64,000 nucleotides of DNA, from contig NZ_CP058649.1 of assembly GCF_018141445.1 (NCBI RefSeq), forward strand, positions 124,001-188,000. Reading direction: 5' to 3'. The first letter of the stretch is position 1. Every line of letters starts with the position of its first letter. Source of the stretch: Vallitalea pronyensis (GTDB lineage Bacteria; Bacillota; Clostridia; Lachnospirales; Vallitaleaceae). Positions 25,431-38,204 of this stretch are shown here, piece after piece. Made by a program: the position numbers and the translations under genes. Under the pieces are notes generated by a model. That model did no database searches. It was not told the DNA's origin and was given only the letters and a program-made list of their open reading frames with translations.

Positions 25431-28001
25431 CTATTTATCTTGAATTTCTTTAATGTCCATGGACAGTATGGCGTCGAATAAAATATAGCTTTTATGTGCT
25501 TTATAGGCTCCATAGTTGTTTTTACCCATTACTGTAAAGTAAGGCAAACCTATGTTTTGTGTCTTATCTTGATACCATTTCATAAAATCAGCCAACTGGC
25601 TTTGAGTCAGTATATAATCTTTTGTTGTACCATGTTTCATGGTTAAGGAAAGCAATACTTTTTGTTCTGTCGTATCCATGACATGGACTCTAATCGGTTG
25701 TGTTGGCTCACTTTCTCCTCTTTCATTCACGGCAAGTATTTTATAATAATAAGTCTCACCATAGACTACGTCACTGTCGTTACAGGATATCCCTCTAAGT
25801 TGCTCATGGATAAGGATATAAGGCCCGCTTTCAGATTTACTTTGCATAAGGTTATAACCTGTAGCATCGTTAGCCGCATCCCATGTGAGGTGTACGGACT
25901 TATCTTTTACTTTTGTGATGATGTTCGTTGGTGTACTGGGTAATACTTGTCCAGGTACGCCTTGTGCTTCTGCTGAGTTATTGCTGGTTCCTGTTGTATT
26001 CTTAGCTTGTACAACATAATAGTAGGTTTTACCAAACACAACGTTGGTGTCTGTGAATGTTGTATTGGTTGTGCTATCTAAAACGGATACATAGGGTCCT
26101 CCTTCTGTTTCAGAACGCATCACTTTATAGTTGTCAGCATTGTATATGGGCTGCCATGTTAGCTCAATGGCATTATCCCTTGGTGTTATAATTAGGTTCA
26201 TAGGTGCTTGTGGTAATTGTGGATTAGGTGTGATAGCCACTTCTGCTGAATTGGGGCTTTCACCGCCATCGTTGACAGCTGTTACTACATAGTAGTATGC
26301 TATACCATTGGTCATGCCTGTGTCTTCGTATTCTGTTTCTAGGATATTCTGGGCTATGGTTGTATAGGGTCCGTTGGGTGATGTGGAGCGTTTTATGTTG
26401 TAGGTATCTGCGTTATTTACTTTGTCCCAGACGATTTTTGCTCGGGTGTCTTTGGGGATAGCGTTGATGTTTTGGGGTGTGTCTGGGGGTGATTGGGTGA
26501 ATTCGTATTTTGTTACTTGGTCTACATCAGCTATAGCATGTTGACCAAAATATGCTAGGTTATCATTTCTTCTTAGTATCATATTATCGTTATAATCATA
26601 TGATTCTGCAATATAAAATGTCATCATACTTGGTTGGTTTAATTTACCCGCCCAAAAATTTATCTGGTTAACACCTATATTATCTTCTAATTCTAATACA
26701 TGTCTCATCCATTTATCCTCTCCTAATGAATAACCTAGATATGATGCATTGGTATAGTGGTCAACATCTGCCACACCATCTTGAGCTTTATCAAATAAGG
26801 AATAATTTGTTGCATAACTACTATAAGGGTCAGTTCTATAATTTCCATAGAACCAAATACTTCCTTTTTCGATTGAACCATAGGAAATAGGTTGACTGTT
26901 TTTGTCCAAAATTTGTAACTCATTAATGAGAGTGTTATATGTGTCATAACTTCCAAATAAATCCATGATTAAGAAGCGATGCTTTGTTGTTTTGGCATAA
27001 ACTGTTCCTAAGTTGACAATCGTACCATCCTGTTTAATTCCTTCTACTCTGTAGTAATAAAGTTTTTTATTATTTACGCTACCATCTATATATTTATTTA
27101 ATACTATATCGGTAGCAACAATTGTATATGGTCCTTCCTTACTTTCAGCTCTCATAATAGTATATTTATCCATGGAATCAGAAATATTCCAGGTGATAGT
27201 AATCTTTTCATCTTGTCCTTCTGCATTGAGCCCAGATTTTAGTATTTCATTTTCTTTCAATTGTCCACTTTTTTTGAATTTTAATGTAGCAAAAGGATTT
27301 TCATCCGTTAGATTTTCTTCAATTGTTTCATATACATCTGCTTGAATAGGCACATTAGTCTCTGTAATAATTGTAATTTTTTTAATCCCTTTATGAGGTT
27401 GCACCTTTATACCCATTCTTGTTTTAGGTATATAATTCTTGTTCCATGGAGTATTTACGTTAAATATATAGATTCCATGATTTAATAATCGATCTGCATA
27501 ATCCATATTCTGAACATTCCAAGCTGCTCCTGTATCATCACGTATAAAATGTTTTGTATAATGAAGCTTATTATCGTCTTCATCATATATATCGATACCA
27601 TATAAATTGGCTTTAATTCCATGGATATCAAACCAAATGTAATTGGATGCTGATGGTATTCCCTCCACGAAATAAGCTTCTGTCCCCATACCACTATCAT
27701 TTATACCATATATTTTATAGTAGTAGGTTTTTGCATTCTCAAGCCCTGTATCAGTATAAGTAGTTTCTGTTACATTATCTGCAATGGTTACATAATTACC
27801 ATCTTTAGTTTCTGCTCTTTTGATTAAAAAGCTTGTTGGATTATTGTATGTATATTTAATATTTATCTTGACACTATTAACTAAAGAATCTATATAAGCA
27901 TTAGTAACATAAGGTAAATTTGAAGCTTGTACATTCACTTTTAAGACACAAATTAGCGTTAACATAAGCAATATTCTTTTAATCATCTTGTGTATATTCA
28001 C
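25431..28001 (-). CDS. Exported multi-Fn3 surface protein with shared C-terminal domain
   Basis: The start is taken as GTG at 28001 with AAGGTGG upstream. The frame's ATG at 28028 overlaps the preceding stop without its own site. A signal peptide ends near KVNVQA. About five fibronectin type III domains are seen from repeated phrases such as TYNIKRSTSPNGPYTTIAQN and TYYYVVTAVNDGGES. Two of them are separated by unusual segments of about 100-170 residues (for example FDIHGIKANLYGIDIYDE) that look like beta-rich binding domains. The last 80 residues carry FMKWYQDKTQNIGLPYFTV and YKAHKSYILFDAIL, a domain also present at the end of the next upstream gene. The protein is probably secreted or surface-bound and acts in adhesion; there is no sortase motif. 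It is the second gene of the operon. Confidence 0.83.
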   Translation of the reverse strand: MNIHKMIKRILLMLTLICVLKVNVQASNLPYVTNAYIDSLVNSVKINIKYTYNNPTSFLIKRAETKDGNYVTIADNVTETTYTDTGLENAKTYYYKIYGINDSGMGTEAYFVEGIPSASNYIWFDIHGIKANLYGIDIYDEDDNKLHYTKHFIRDDTGAAWNVQNMDYADRLLNHGIYIFNVNTPWNKNYIPKTRMGIKVQPHKGIKKITIITETNVPIQADVYETIEENLTDENPFATLKFKKSGQLKENEILKSGLNAEGQDEKITITWNISDSMDKYTIMRAESKEGPYTIVATDIVLNKYIDGSVNNKKLYYYRVEGIKQDGTIVNLGTVYAKTTKHRFLIMDLFGSYDTYNTLINELQILDKNSQPISYGSIEKGSIWFYGNYRTDPYSSYATNYSLFDKAQDGVADVDHYTNASYLGYSLGEDKWMRHVLELEDNIGVNQINFWAGKLNQPSMMTFYIAESYDYNDNMILRRNDNLAYFGQHAIADVDQVTKYEFTQSPPDTPQNINAIPKDTRAKIVWDKVNNADTYNIKRSTSPNGPYTTIAQNILETEYEDTGMTNGIAYYYVVTAVNDGGESPNSAEVAITPNPQLPQAPMNLIITPRDNAIELTWQPIYNADNYKVMRSETEGGPYVSVLDSTTNTTFTDTNVVFGKTYYYVVQAKNTTGTSNNSAEAQGVPGQVLPSTPTNIITKVKDKSVHLTWDAANDATGYNLMQSKSESGPYILIHEQLRGISCNDSDVVYGETYYYKILAVNERGESEPTQPIRVHVMDTTEQKVLLSLTMKHGTTKDYILTQSQLADFMKWYQDKTQNIGLPYFTVMGKNNYGAYKAHKSYILFDAILSMDIKEIQDK

Positions 28002-28020
28002 TGCATACCACCTTACCCTT

Positions 28021-31000
28021 CTATTCATTAATTATGATTTTATATTCATTTAATTGATAATATAGTATGGTATTAAACCCTATATAGTCCTTACTATTCC
28101 CATACACCTCTTCTTTTTCTTCGTTAAACAGTGTAAAAAATGGTGTGCCAATACCGTTAGCTCTATTGGTGTACCACTGCATGAATTCGACAGCTGTATC
28201 TGCGCTTATATCATATTCTCTTTGCATACCGTTAATTAGCGTAATAAGCAGAACATAACGTTCTTTACTATCATCTTGAACATATACGGAGATAGGTTTT
28301 GTGTCTGGGCTTTCACCTAGATAATTAACTGCTGATAGGACATAATAATATATTTTATTATTTTGAATGGTCGTATCAGTATAGTCTGTTCCTGTTATAT
28401 TATCTTGAATAACTGTATAGGGTCCTTCTAATGTCTCTGACCGCTTGACTTTATAACTACTTGCATCATTAACCAGATTCCATGACAAACGAATACCTGT
28501 ATCTACTTTTTGTATAATAACATTCGTTGGTCTCTGTACACCTGCTATTGCTTCAATTTCATTAGAAGGCTGACTTTCTCCTACCGAATTTTTGGCAATG
28601 ATGATGTAGTAATAGGGTGTAGCATTTGATAGATTAGCGTCTGTATAGGTATTCGTTGTAATTTGGTCAGCTACTAGTGTATAGGGTCCACCTTTTGTTG
28701 TTGATCTTTTGATAATATAAGACTCAGCATTAATCATATCATGCCATGTTAATGTAACAACTTTATCCCCTACTAATACATCGATATTAATAGGTGTATT
28801 GGGCTTAACAATGGTTGGTTGCCCTGTTATTTCATTTGAATCAGCACTTTCTCCTGTAGTGTTAACTGCTGAAATTACATAATAATAATTCGTTCCGTTG
28901 ATTAAGTTGGTATCGGTATAAGTCGTATTGGTGACTTGATCTGCTATTTGTGTATAGGGTCCACCAGATGTTGTTGAGCGTTTAATACGGTAAGTCGAAG
29001 CTGCATTGGATTTCTCCCATGTTAGTTTAACGGATTTGTAACCATTTTCGACTGCTAAACCTGTAGGTATTGATGGTATCCCTTGAGGAGTGGCGGATAT
29101 AACGGATGAACTGCCACTTTCTCCATCTTTATTGGCTAAGATTTTATAATAATAGGTTGTACCGTTAGTTAATCCTGTATCGTTATAGACGGATGATGTA
29201 ATGTTAGATGCTATGGTTATATAGTTATCTTCTGGGGATGTACTTCTTATTATGGTGTAGTTATCTACACCTTCTATGTAATTCCAGCTTAGTGTGACTG
29301 CTTGGTCTTTTGCAATAGCTTCTACATTACTTGGTGTGTGTACAGCTACTAATTGCACATTAAGATAGGTGCTTGGGTCTCGTTTACACTTCGCATATAC
29401 AGTACCTGTGTGGTTATTGTCTAGTGTTATGGTTTTACCATCTGAACCTAGTTGTCCAGATAGCTTCGTACCGTTTGACTCAAGTTCTACAATTTCAATG
29501 CATTTATCATCCATTAGGATTGTGTTGGTGTTGGTTAATTTTACTTGTTTTATTGATGTAGCATACTGGACTAAATCTCCATTTTGGTAGGCTTTGATTG
29601 AGTATGGGGCTTTGAATCCTTGTTGTCCATCTTCGATTACTTCTTCTTTGGCTAGTTGGTAATTTAGTGACAATAATCCCTCAATTTCTGCTCTGGCGGT
29701 TGCTCCCGTTCCCTTAGCAATTATAAAACAAATCCTCTGTTCGCCATTCGAGTCATAAGTAAAATATTTTCCTATTTCACTAGCGGGAATTTCAGACTGA
29801 TATATACCTTCGCTTTTAGTCGGTATAAAAACTTGTTTTGTAATAGCACCAGATGGGCCTAAATTTGCACAATCGGTTGGTAAAATATACGTTATATAAT
29901 CAATCTCAAGGTGTCCAATACTAGCACCTTTATAATCACCCGCTTGTAATGTATATGTATCGCTGCTTCTATAATGCAACCTGCCATCCTTAACTTCATC
30001 ACTTACACCACCTATGCTTATCATAGGTCTAGATATACTAAACTCTGTTTTATCGCTGGTGTATGGTTCGTATGCTGTAGCATTTGAACCTTCCTCTAAC
30101 TGAATGATGTTAACGTCATCATGTGCTATTCTATATCCAATTCTAATAAAGCAACCACTAGCGTCTATTGTAAATGTCTTAGTGTTCTGTGAGATTAATT
30201 GTATTAAATTAAGTTGAGCATCATAAACACCATGCTGAGCTGTTGTCCCTGTATTAGCTGTATTAAGTGTATATGTTTTCCCTCCCGCAATTGGAATAAA
30301 GTCAGTTGTTTTAAAGTTATCAGTAGAAGGGGTTTCAATCCCACTACTAGAAATAAACAAATCAAAGATTTTTACTTTATCCTTATCAAACTTATTCTTG
30401 CCTCTGCTCACATAATCGTAACTTAGTGCGCATGTTACTGTATTTTCAATGTAGTGATACTTTGCAAGTAATTCAGCATCGGAAAGGTTGTATGTTACGT
30501 CATCCACTTGTATTAACATAAACTCTTTAATTTTAGGGTTAACATCAGTTGTATGTCCCCACCAAAGTAACTCTTTTATATTTTGCGTAGTTTCAAACTT
30601 CCAAACTTTCCTACCAGTTGAAGCATTATAGTTTTCTGTGGTTGACTGGAACAAACTAGAATCATCTTGTAGTTTAACTAAAGGAGTATTCCTCACACTA
30701 GTCGCGGGTGCCGTAGTTACATTGTAAAACAAAATATACTTATCGCTGGTCAGATTGAGCGTGGAGTCAATGCTTTTATATGCGATTGCCCCAATACTAG
30801 CAACCTCTATTTCAGCAGTACCATTTGCACCTAATAAATTTGTAACGGGTGCTACTCCTTTAGCACCTGGTCTAAATAACCCATTAGTATCCCCCAAAGG
30901 TCTCCCCACAACTTCATTAGAATCAGCACTCTCACCTTCCGCATTAACCGCAGATACCACATAATAATAATCGACCTCATTAGTAAGACCTGTATCCATA

Positions 31001-32565
31001 TACACAATATCTGTTATATTATCACCCATTACTGTATATGGACCTCCTGATACCGTTCCTCTTTTAACCTTATAAGCTGTTGCCCCTTCGACCTCTGACC
31101 AAGTCAGCTTTACCGATTGATGTCTATTTTCTACAAATAATTCTGTTGGACTTGATGGTGATATTTGTGATGGTGTAGCTGAGACCTCACCTGAGTTTTC
31201 ACTTTCGCCTGCTGCATTCTTAGCTATGACAACATAATAATAGGTTGTCCCATTGGTTAAACCAATATCTGTATAAGTTGTTGTAGTAATATCAGTAGCA
31301 ATAGTTGTGTAATTACTACCTGATGTTGTACTTCTTTTTATGTTATAGCTGTCTGCTTCTGGCACTGAATCCCAACTAAGATTAACTTTAGAAACACCCG
31401 CCGTAACTTGTACATTAATAGGGTACGATGGTGATGTAATAGACGTTAACGCTTTTACCTGAATAGGTATTGATTTATCTTTTGTTGTCCCATCTCCAAT
31501 TTGACCAGAGATATTCCATCCCCATGCCCAAACTGTCCCATCTTCCTTCAATACCATACTTACCGAACGCCCAGCATCGATAGCTTTCACACCTGATAGA
31601 TTACTTATTTGCACAGGAGTTAGTCTTTCTTCTAATGAACCATCTCCTAATTGCCCATGATCATTATACCCCCATGTCCATACTGTTCCATCATCTTTTA
31701 ATGCCATAACATGTGAATTCCCAGCAGAAATAGCTACTATATCGGTTAAATTCATTACCTGTACAGGAGAACTACTATCAAATTTTGTTCCATTTCCTAA
31801 TTGTCCATAATAGTTTTTTCCCCATGCCCATACTGTTCCATCACTTTTTAGGGCTACTACAACTCCTCCACTATCGATTGCTATTACATCAGATAGACCA
31901 TTAACTTTGGTTGGGAATCTACTATCAGATAAACCACCTCCCCAAGTCCATACTGTTCCATCGTTTTTTAAAACAGCACTTATACTTCCAGCTGCAATTG
32001 CTTTTACATCAGATAAATTACTTACTTGTACTGGCACTTTACTGTTTGGTTCTATAATACCTAAAACATAGCTATAATTATGCCCCCATGCCCATACTGT
32101 TCCATCATTTTTTAATGCTAAGCTATATAATTCATATGAATCAATAGCTTGCACACTTGTTAAACCACTAACTTGTACTGGTATCAAACTACTATTTAAA
32201 CTATTATTCCCTAAATTCCCTTCTGCTCCATTTGCTCCCCATGACCATAAAGTACCATCGTTTTTTAAAATAATACTATACGATTGACCACCTACCATTG
32301 CTTGTATATCTGACACATTTTCTACTTGTATGGGTGAATTTTTATCAATCGTTGTTTCATCACCTAGCTGTCCATAAGTATTTTTTCCCCATGACCATAT
32401 CGTTCCATTATCTTTTAATGCCATACCATGAAAACCACATGAAATATCTACTATATTGCTTAATGGTTTATATGCTTCAATAGTATCTCCTAATATAATT
32501 ACTGTATTGATCTTCAATACAAAAATCATAAAAAATGTATAAATTATCGCTTTTTTTACTTTCAA
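28021..32565 (-). CDS. Giant exported RCC1-repeat / Fn3 protein with phage-tail-like middle
   Basis: The start is the TTG at 32565, nine bases after AGGAGG; a TTG at 32571 is too close to that site. After a signal peptide come seven RCC1-type repeats (about 35-370; phrases like ALKDDGTVWTWGYNDHGQLG), expected to form a beta-propeller. Two Fn3 domains follow, then a segment of about 500 residues (about 560-1070). This contains LEEGSNATAYEPYTSDKTEF and CIEIVELESNGTKLSGQLG and resembles phage tail or tail-fibre proteins. Four more Fn3 domains follow, and the C-terminus is the shared FMQWYTNRANGIGTPFFTLF / KDYIGFNTIL domain. It is the first gene of the surface operon. It may be an adhesin whose middle part was taken from a phage structural gene. 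Confidence 0.85.
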   Translation of the reverse strand: MKVKKAIIYTFFMIFVLKINTVIILGDTIEAYKPLSNIVDISCGFHGMALKDNGTIWSWGKNTYGQLGDETTIDKNSPIQVENVSDIQAMVGGQSYSIILKNDGTLWSWGANGAEGNLGNNSLNSSLIPVQVSGLTSVQAIDSYELYSLALKNDGTVWAWGHNYSYVLGIIEPNSKVPVQVSNLSDVKAIAAGSISAVLKNDGTVWTWGGGLSDSRFPTKVNGLSDVIAIDSGGVVVALKSDGTVWAWGKNYYGQLGNGTKFDSSSPVQVMNLTDIVAISAGNSHVMALKDDGTVWTWGYNDHGQLGDGSLEERLTPVQISNLSGVKAIDAGRSVSMVLKEDGTVWAWGWNISGQIGDGTTKDKSIPIQVKALTSITSPSYPINVQVTAGVSKVNLSWDSVPEADSYNIKRSTTSGSNYTTIATDITTTTYTDIGLTNGTTYYYVVIAKNAAGESENSGEVSATPSQISPSSPTELFVENRHQSVKLTWSEVEGATAYKVKRGTVSGGPYTVMGDNITDIVYMDTGLTNEVDYYYVVSAVNAEGESADSNEVVGRPLGDTNGLFRPGAKGVAPVTNLLGANGTAEIEVASIGAIAYKSIDSTLNLTSDKYILFYNVTTAPATSVRNTPLVKLQDDSSLFQSTTENYNASTGRKVWKFETTQNIKELLWWGHTTDVNPKIKEFMLIQVDDVTYNLSDAELLAKYHYIENTVTCALSYDYVSRGKNKFDKDKVKIFDLFISSSGIETPSTDNFKTTDFIPIAGGKTYTLNTANTGTTAQHGVYDAQLNLIQLISQNTKTFTIDASGCFIRIGYRIAHDDVNIIQLEEGSNATAYEPYTSDKTEFSISRPMISIGGVSDEVKDGRLHYRSSDTYTLQAGDYKGASIGHLEIDYITYILPTDCANLGPSGAITKQVFIPTKSEGIYQSEIPASEIGKYFTYDSNGEQRICFIIAKGTGATARAEIEGLLSLNYQLAKEEVIEDGQQGFKAPYSIKAYQNGDLVQYATSIKQVKLTNTNTILMDDKCIEIVELESNGTKLSGQLGSDGKTITLDNNHTGTVYAKCKRDPSTYLNVQLVAVHTPSNVEAIAKDQAVTLSWNYIEGVDNYTIIRSTSPEDNYITIASNITSSVYNDTGLTNGTTYYYKILANKDGESGSSSVISATPQGIPSIPTGLAVENGYKSVKLTWEKSNAASTYRIKRSTTSGGPYTQIADQVTNTTYTDTNLINGTNYYYVISAVNTTGESADSNEITGQPTIVKPNTPINIDVLVGDKVVTLTWHDMINAESYIIKRSTTKGGPYTLVADQITTNTYTDANLSNATPYYYIIIAKNSVGESQPSNEIEAIAGVQRPTNVIIQKVDTGIRLSWNLVNDASSYKVKRSETLEGPYTVIQDNITGTDYTDTTIQNNKIYYYVLSAVNYLGESPDTKPISVYVQDDSKERYVLLITLINGMQREYDISADTAVEFMQWYTNRANGIGTPFFTLFNEEKEEVYGNSKDYIGFNTILYYQLNEYKIIINE

Positions 32566-32571
32566 AATCAA

Positions 32572-33099
32572 ATTCCTCCTATTCTTTAATACAAGATGCT
32601 TTACAAAATACCCTAACTAGTTTTGTATATAGTCAGTAACAAGGATTACATCACTAACTTAACTTAGTTCTTAAGAAATACTATATGTCGTCTAAAACAT
32701 AATATTCCTCTTTTTTGTAGTATTTTGTATTATTATTCCAATTATATTATACTCTAATTTTATTAGTATTTATTTCCTAAATATATACTATATGTTTATC
32801 AGTCGTTATTACTATTAAAATAAAATAGGCCTTACTAATTATATATTTTTTTATATTATTATTTCACAAATCAATATTCTATAATTTTTTCAGATAACTA
32901 TACGTGTTTTTTTGCATTTTATAATATATATAAAATCATTAGAAATCCTTCTAACCACTTCATAAACTATGTGTACTAGCATTTCTTACAAATACCTATT
33001 GAGATTATTATTTGCATTACAATAACCCTTCTGCTAATATTAACTTAATATGTAACGTTGTACAAAATGATAGCAGATAACTTAATCAGGAGGTCACCC
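32572..33099 (-). promoter_or_regulatory. AT-rich divergent intergenic region, promoter area of the surface operon
   Basis: The 528 bases between the surface operon (minus) and the kinase gene (plus) are extremely AT-rich and contain no credible gene. A minus-strand TATAAT occurs near 32745 but its -35 box is unclear. The AGGAGGAATTTG ribosome binding site of the operon lies at the edge (about 32566-32580). The plus-strand kinase gene has AGGAGGT at about 33087-33093. Confidence 0.35.
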
Positions 33100-33921
33100 A
33101 TGACACTAACCAACCTAATCGGCCAAGGCAGAACCGCCCAAGTGTATGAACTAGACGCCCATAAAATAATAAAACTGTTTTACCATGGCTACCCCCAACA
33201 TGCCATAGAAAATGAATACCACATATCCAAAATGCTCTACAACAGTGGCCTTCCTGTAGCTAATGCCCATAATCTCATCACTTATCAAGCTAGACTTGGT
33301 ATTGTCTACGATAGAATACAAGGTGTCACCATGCTAAAAAATATCTACTCCAAACCATGGCGATACCGCCAATATGCAAAAAAACTAGCTGAATTACACC
33401 ATCATATACATCAAGAAACCATTATGGACTCGGAGATAGATAGCTATAAGAACAAACTCATCACAGATATGCAAAAGATAGATTTACTAGATACCTATAC
33501 TATAGATAAGATAATAGCCTATACCCAAGCATTACCTGAAGGCAATAAAATATGCCACGGTGACTTTCACCCTGACAATATCCTATGTAACAACGATAAG
33601 CATGTTGTTATTGACTGGATGACTGCAACAAAAGGCAACCCATTAGGGGATGTGGCTAGAACAATCATTCTACTGGAATATGTTGTTTTCCCACACATGT
33701 CACGTATATCCAACTACATGGTTCATGTATTTGGAAAAATACTTCTTAACCATTACATAAAAACCTACATCCAACGATCAGGTGTAAAAATAGAAGATAT
33801 TCATCAATGGAAACTACCCGTTGCAGCGGCAAGGTTATCGGAAGATTTGCCAAAAGAAGAAAATGATACATTAATAAGGTTCATTCAAAAAGAGATAAAA
33901 AAGTGCAAAATAAAAGAGTAG
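33100..33921 (+). CDS. APH/choline-kinase-like phosphotransferase
   Basis: The ATG at 33100 is chosen because CAGGAGGTCACCC precedes it; the frame extends 14 codons further without a site. The 273-residue protein has the aminoglycoside phosphotransferase/kinase fold. The glycine-rich nucleotide loop is LIGQGRTAQVYEL. The catalytic motif is CHGDFHPDNILC (H-x-D-x4-N, about 166-177), followed by the metal-binding VVIDWMTATKGNPLGDVAR. Such enzymes phosphorylate small molecules such as choline, sugars or aminoglycosides. The substrate is unknown, and resistance should not be assumed. It is a single gene, convergent with the atp operon. Confidence 0.82.
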   Translation: MTLTNLIGQGRTAQVYELDAHKIIKLFYHGYPQHAIENEYHISKMLYNSGLPVANAHNLITYQARLGIVYDRIQGVTMLKNIYSKPWRYRQYAKKLAELHHHIHQETIMDSEIDSYKNKLITDMQKIDLLDTYTIDKIIAYTQALPEGNKICHGDFHPDNILCNNDKHVVIDWMTATKGNPLGDVARTIILLEYVVFPHMSRISNYMVHVFGKILLNHYIKTYIQRSGVKIEDIHQWKLPVAAARLSEDLPKEENDTLIRFIQKEIKKCKIKE

Positions 33922-33936
33922 GACAACGCCTACTCT
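33915..33936. terminator. Bidirectional terminator between kinase gene and atp operon
   Basis: AGAGTAGG and CCTACTCT pair over eight bases around ACAACG. The stop of the kinase gene lies in the first arm, and the atpC stop follows at 33943. On the minus strand the hairpin is followed by TTTTATTTTGC, so it should end the atp transcript. Confidence 0.65.
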
Positions 33937-33942
33937 CTTATA

Positions 33943-34368
33943 TTATAGTTCATCTTCTTCACTCTTCGCACCGGATACATCAATACGAACCAGTGATCTT
34001 GCCAACGCCGATTTTGCTCGGATTTCATTAATATCCTCTTCCTCAACCTTCAATCGTCGTTCAGCTCTTATTTTTGCTTCTTCTGCTCTTTTTTTGTCAA
34101 TTTCATCTGGCCACTCAGCAGCATCTGTTAGAAGAGTTACCTTATCTGGTGTAATTTCAACGAATCCACCGTGGATAGCTGCTTTTTTCTCTTTACCATC
34201 TTGTCGTATGGTGAGCATACCACCTTCAGCAAGAGGTGTGGTAAGAGGTGTATGGTCTTGGTAGATGCCAATGTCGCCTTCGCTGGTCTTGAATTCTACC
34301 CGATCAACCTCTTCATTGAAAAATTGACGTCCAGGTGTTACAACTTGTAATATAAATTTCTTAGCCAC
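33943..34368 (-). CDS. atpC: F1Fo-ATP synthase subunit epsilon
   Basis: A 141-residue subunit of the central stalk, which couples rotation to catalysis and can inhibit ATP hydrolysis. The N-terminal beta-sandwich (LQVVTPGRQFFNEEVDRVEF, DIGIYQDHTPLTTPL) and the C-terminal helical part (KRAEEAKIRAERRLKVEEED) are both present. Normal length. It is the last gene of the atp operon, 11 bases after atpD and before a terminator. Confidence 0.96.
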   Translation of the reverse strand: MAKKFILQVVTPGRQFFNEEVDRVEFKTSEGDIGIYQDHTPLTTPLAEGGMLTIRQDGKEKKAAIHGGFVEITPDKVTLLTDAAEWPDEIDKKRAEEAKIRAERRLKVEEEDINEIRAKSALARSLVRIDVSGAKSEEDEL

Positions 34369-34379
34369 ATCATCACCTA

Positions 34380-36634
<2,255 letters not shown>

Positions 36635-36638
36635 AGCG

Positions 36639-38159
36639 CTACACCTCGCTTAGGCTTTTATAACCACTTTTGAAGGACTCAATAGCTTTAGCCAGTTTAT
36701 CATTTAGTGCATCTGTTAAACCGTCTTTGCCAATGATTTCTTTCTCCAGTTCTGGATACTTGGTATCAATGAATTCAATGAGTGCTGCTTCAAAATCTTG
36801 AATATCCGATAGCGCAATGTCCATGAGATATTTCTTGGTAGCTGCAAACAGGATAATTACCTGATGGGCTACTTTCATGGGTTTGAACTGAGGTTGCTTC
36901 AAGACTTCGATGATACGCTCACCTTGGTCAAGTCTTTCTTTTGTATCTTTATCTAAATCCGAACCAAACTGTGCAAAAGCAGCTAGTTCACGGTATTGGG
37001 CAAGCTCAACACGAATTGGCCCAGCGATTTTTTTCATGGCTTTAATCTGTGCAGCACCACCAACCCTTGATACAGAAAGTCCTGGGTTAATGGCTGGACG
37101 TACACCAGCGTTAAATAACTCCGTTTCTAGGAAAATCTGACCGTCTGTAATGGATATAACATTTGTTGGTACATAAGCAGAGATGTCACCTGCTTGGGTT
37201 TCTATAATAGGTAAAGCTGTAATGGAGCCTCCACCGTATTCTTCGTTTAACTTAGCTGCACGTTCTAGTAATCTTGAATGAAGATAGAAAACGTCTCCAG
37301 GATATGCTTCACGTCCTGGTGGTCGACGAAGTAGTAATGACATGGCACGGTAAGCTACCGCGTGTTTGGATAGATCATCATAGATAATGAGAACATCTTT
37401 ACCATTTTCCATCCACTCTTCACCAATGGTCACACCTGCATAAGGCGCTATATATTGAAGTGGCGCTAACTCAGAAGCTGTCGCGGCAACAACAGTTGAA
37501 TAATCCAGTGCCCCATTTTCTTCTAAAGTCTTAACAATACCTGCTACTGTGGATGCTTTTTGTCCAATAGCCACATAGATACATAACACATCTTGACCTT
37601 TTTGATTGATTATGGTATCAATGGCAATGGCTGTTTTACCTGTCTGTCTATCACCAATGATTAACTCACGCTGCCCTCTTCCGATGGGTACCATGGAGTC
37701 AATGGCTTTTATACCGGTTTGTAATGGTGTATCTACTGTTTTTCTTGTGATAACACCAGGAGCAACCCTTTCTACCTTACGGTATGTATCTGTATTGATG
37801 GGGCCTTTTCCATCAATTGGCTGACCTAATGCGTTAACAACACGCCCAATCATGGCGTCTCCAACAGGTACTTCTGCTACACGACCTGTTGCTTTTACAA
37901 TATCGCCTTCACTGATATTTTTATCTGAACCCATAAGAACAGCACCAACGTTGTCTTGTTCCAAGTTAAGGACCATACCATAGACGTCGCCAGGGAATTC
38001 AAGAAGCTCGCCGGCCATAGCTCTTTCTAATCCATGAATACGAGCGATACCATCGGCAACTTGGATAACTGTTCCAACGTCATTTACCTCTAAATCTGTT
38101 TTGTAGCGCTTAATCTGTTCTTTAATAACCGAGCTTATTTCTTCAGGTCTTAAATTCAT
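36639..38159 (-). CDS. atpA: F1Fo-ATP synthase subunit alpha
   Basis: A 506-residue non-catalytic nucleotide-binding subunit. Walker A is [13 protein letters not shown] (about 170-182); the family signature [17 protein letters not shown] follows near 365, with its Arg in SVSRVG. It forms the alpha3-beta3 hexamer with AtpD. There are 45 bases between atpH and this gene. Confidence 0.98.
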   Translation of the reverse strand: MNLRPEEISSVIKEQIKRYKTDLEVNDVGTVIQVADGIARIHGLERAMAGELLEFPGDVYGMVLNLEQDNVGAVLMGSDKNISEGDIVKATGRVAEVPVGDAMIGRVVNALGQPIDGKGPINTDTYRKVERVAPGVITRKTVDTPLQTGIKAIDSMVPIGRGQRELIIGDRQTGKTAIAIDTIINQKGQDVLCIYVAIGQKASTVAGIVKTLEENGALDYSTVVAATASELAPLQYIAPYAGVTIGEEWMENGKDVLIIYDDLSKHAVAYRAMSLLLRRPPGREAYPGDVFYLHSRLLERAAKLNEEYGGGSITALPIIETQAGDISAYVPTNVISITDGQIFLETELFNAGVRPAINPGLSVSRVGGAAQIKAMKKIAGPIRVELAQYRELAAFAQFGSDLDKDTKERLDQGERIIEVLKQPQFKPMKVAHQVIILFAATKKYLMDIALSDIQDFEAALIEFIDTKYPELEKEIIGKDGLTDALNDKLAKAIESFKSGYKSLSEV

Positions 38160-38204
38160 GGTTAGGTTCCACCGCCTTTCTGTATTTCATCTGTTTTAAC
38201 TCAT

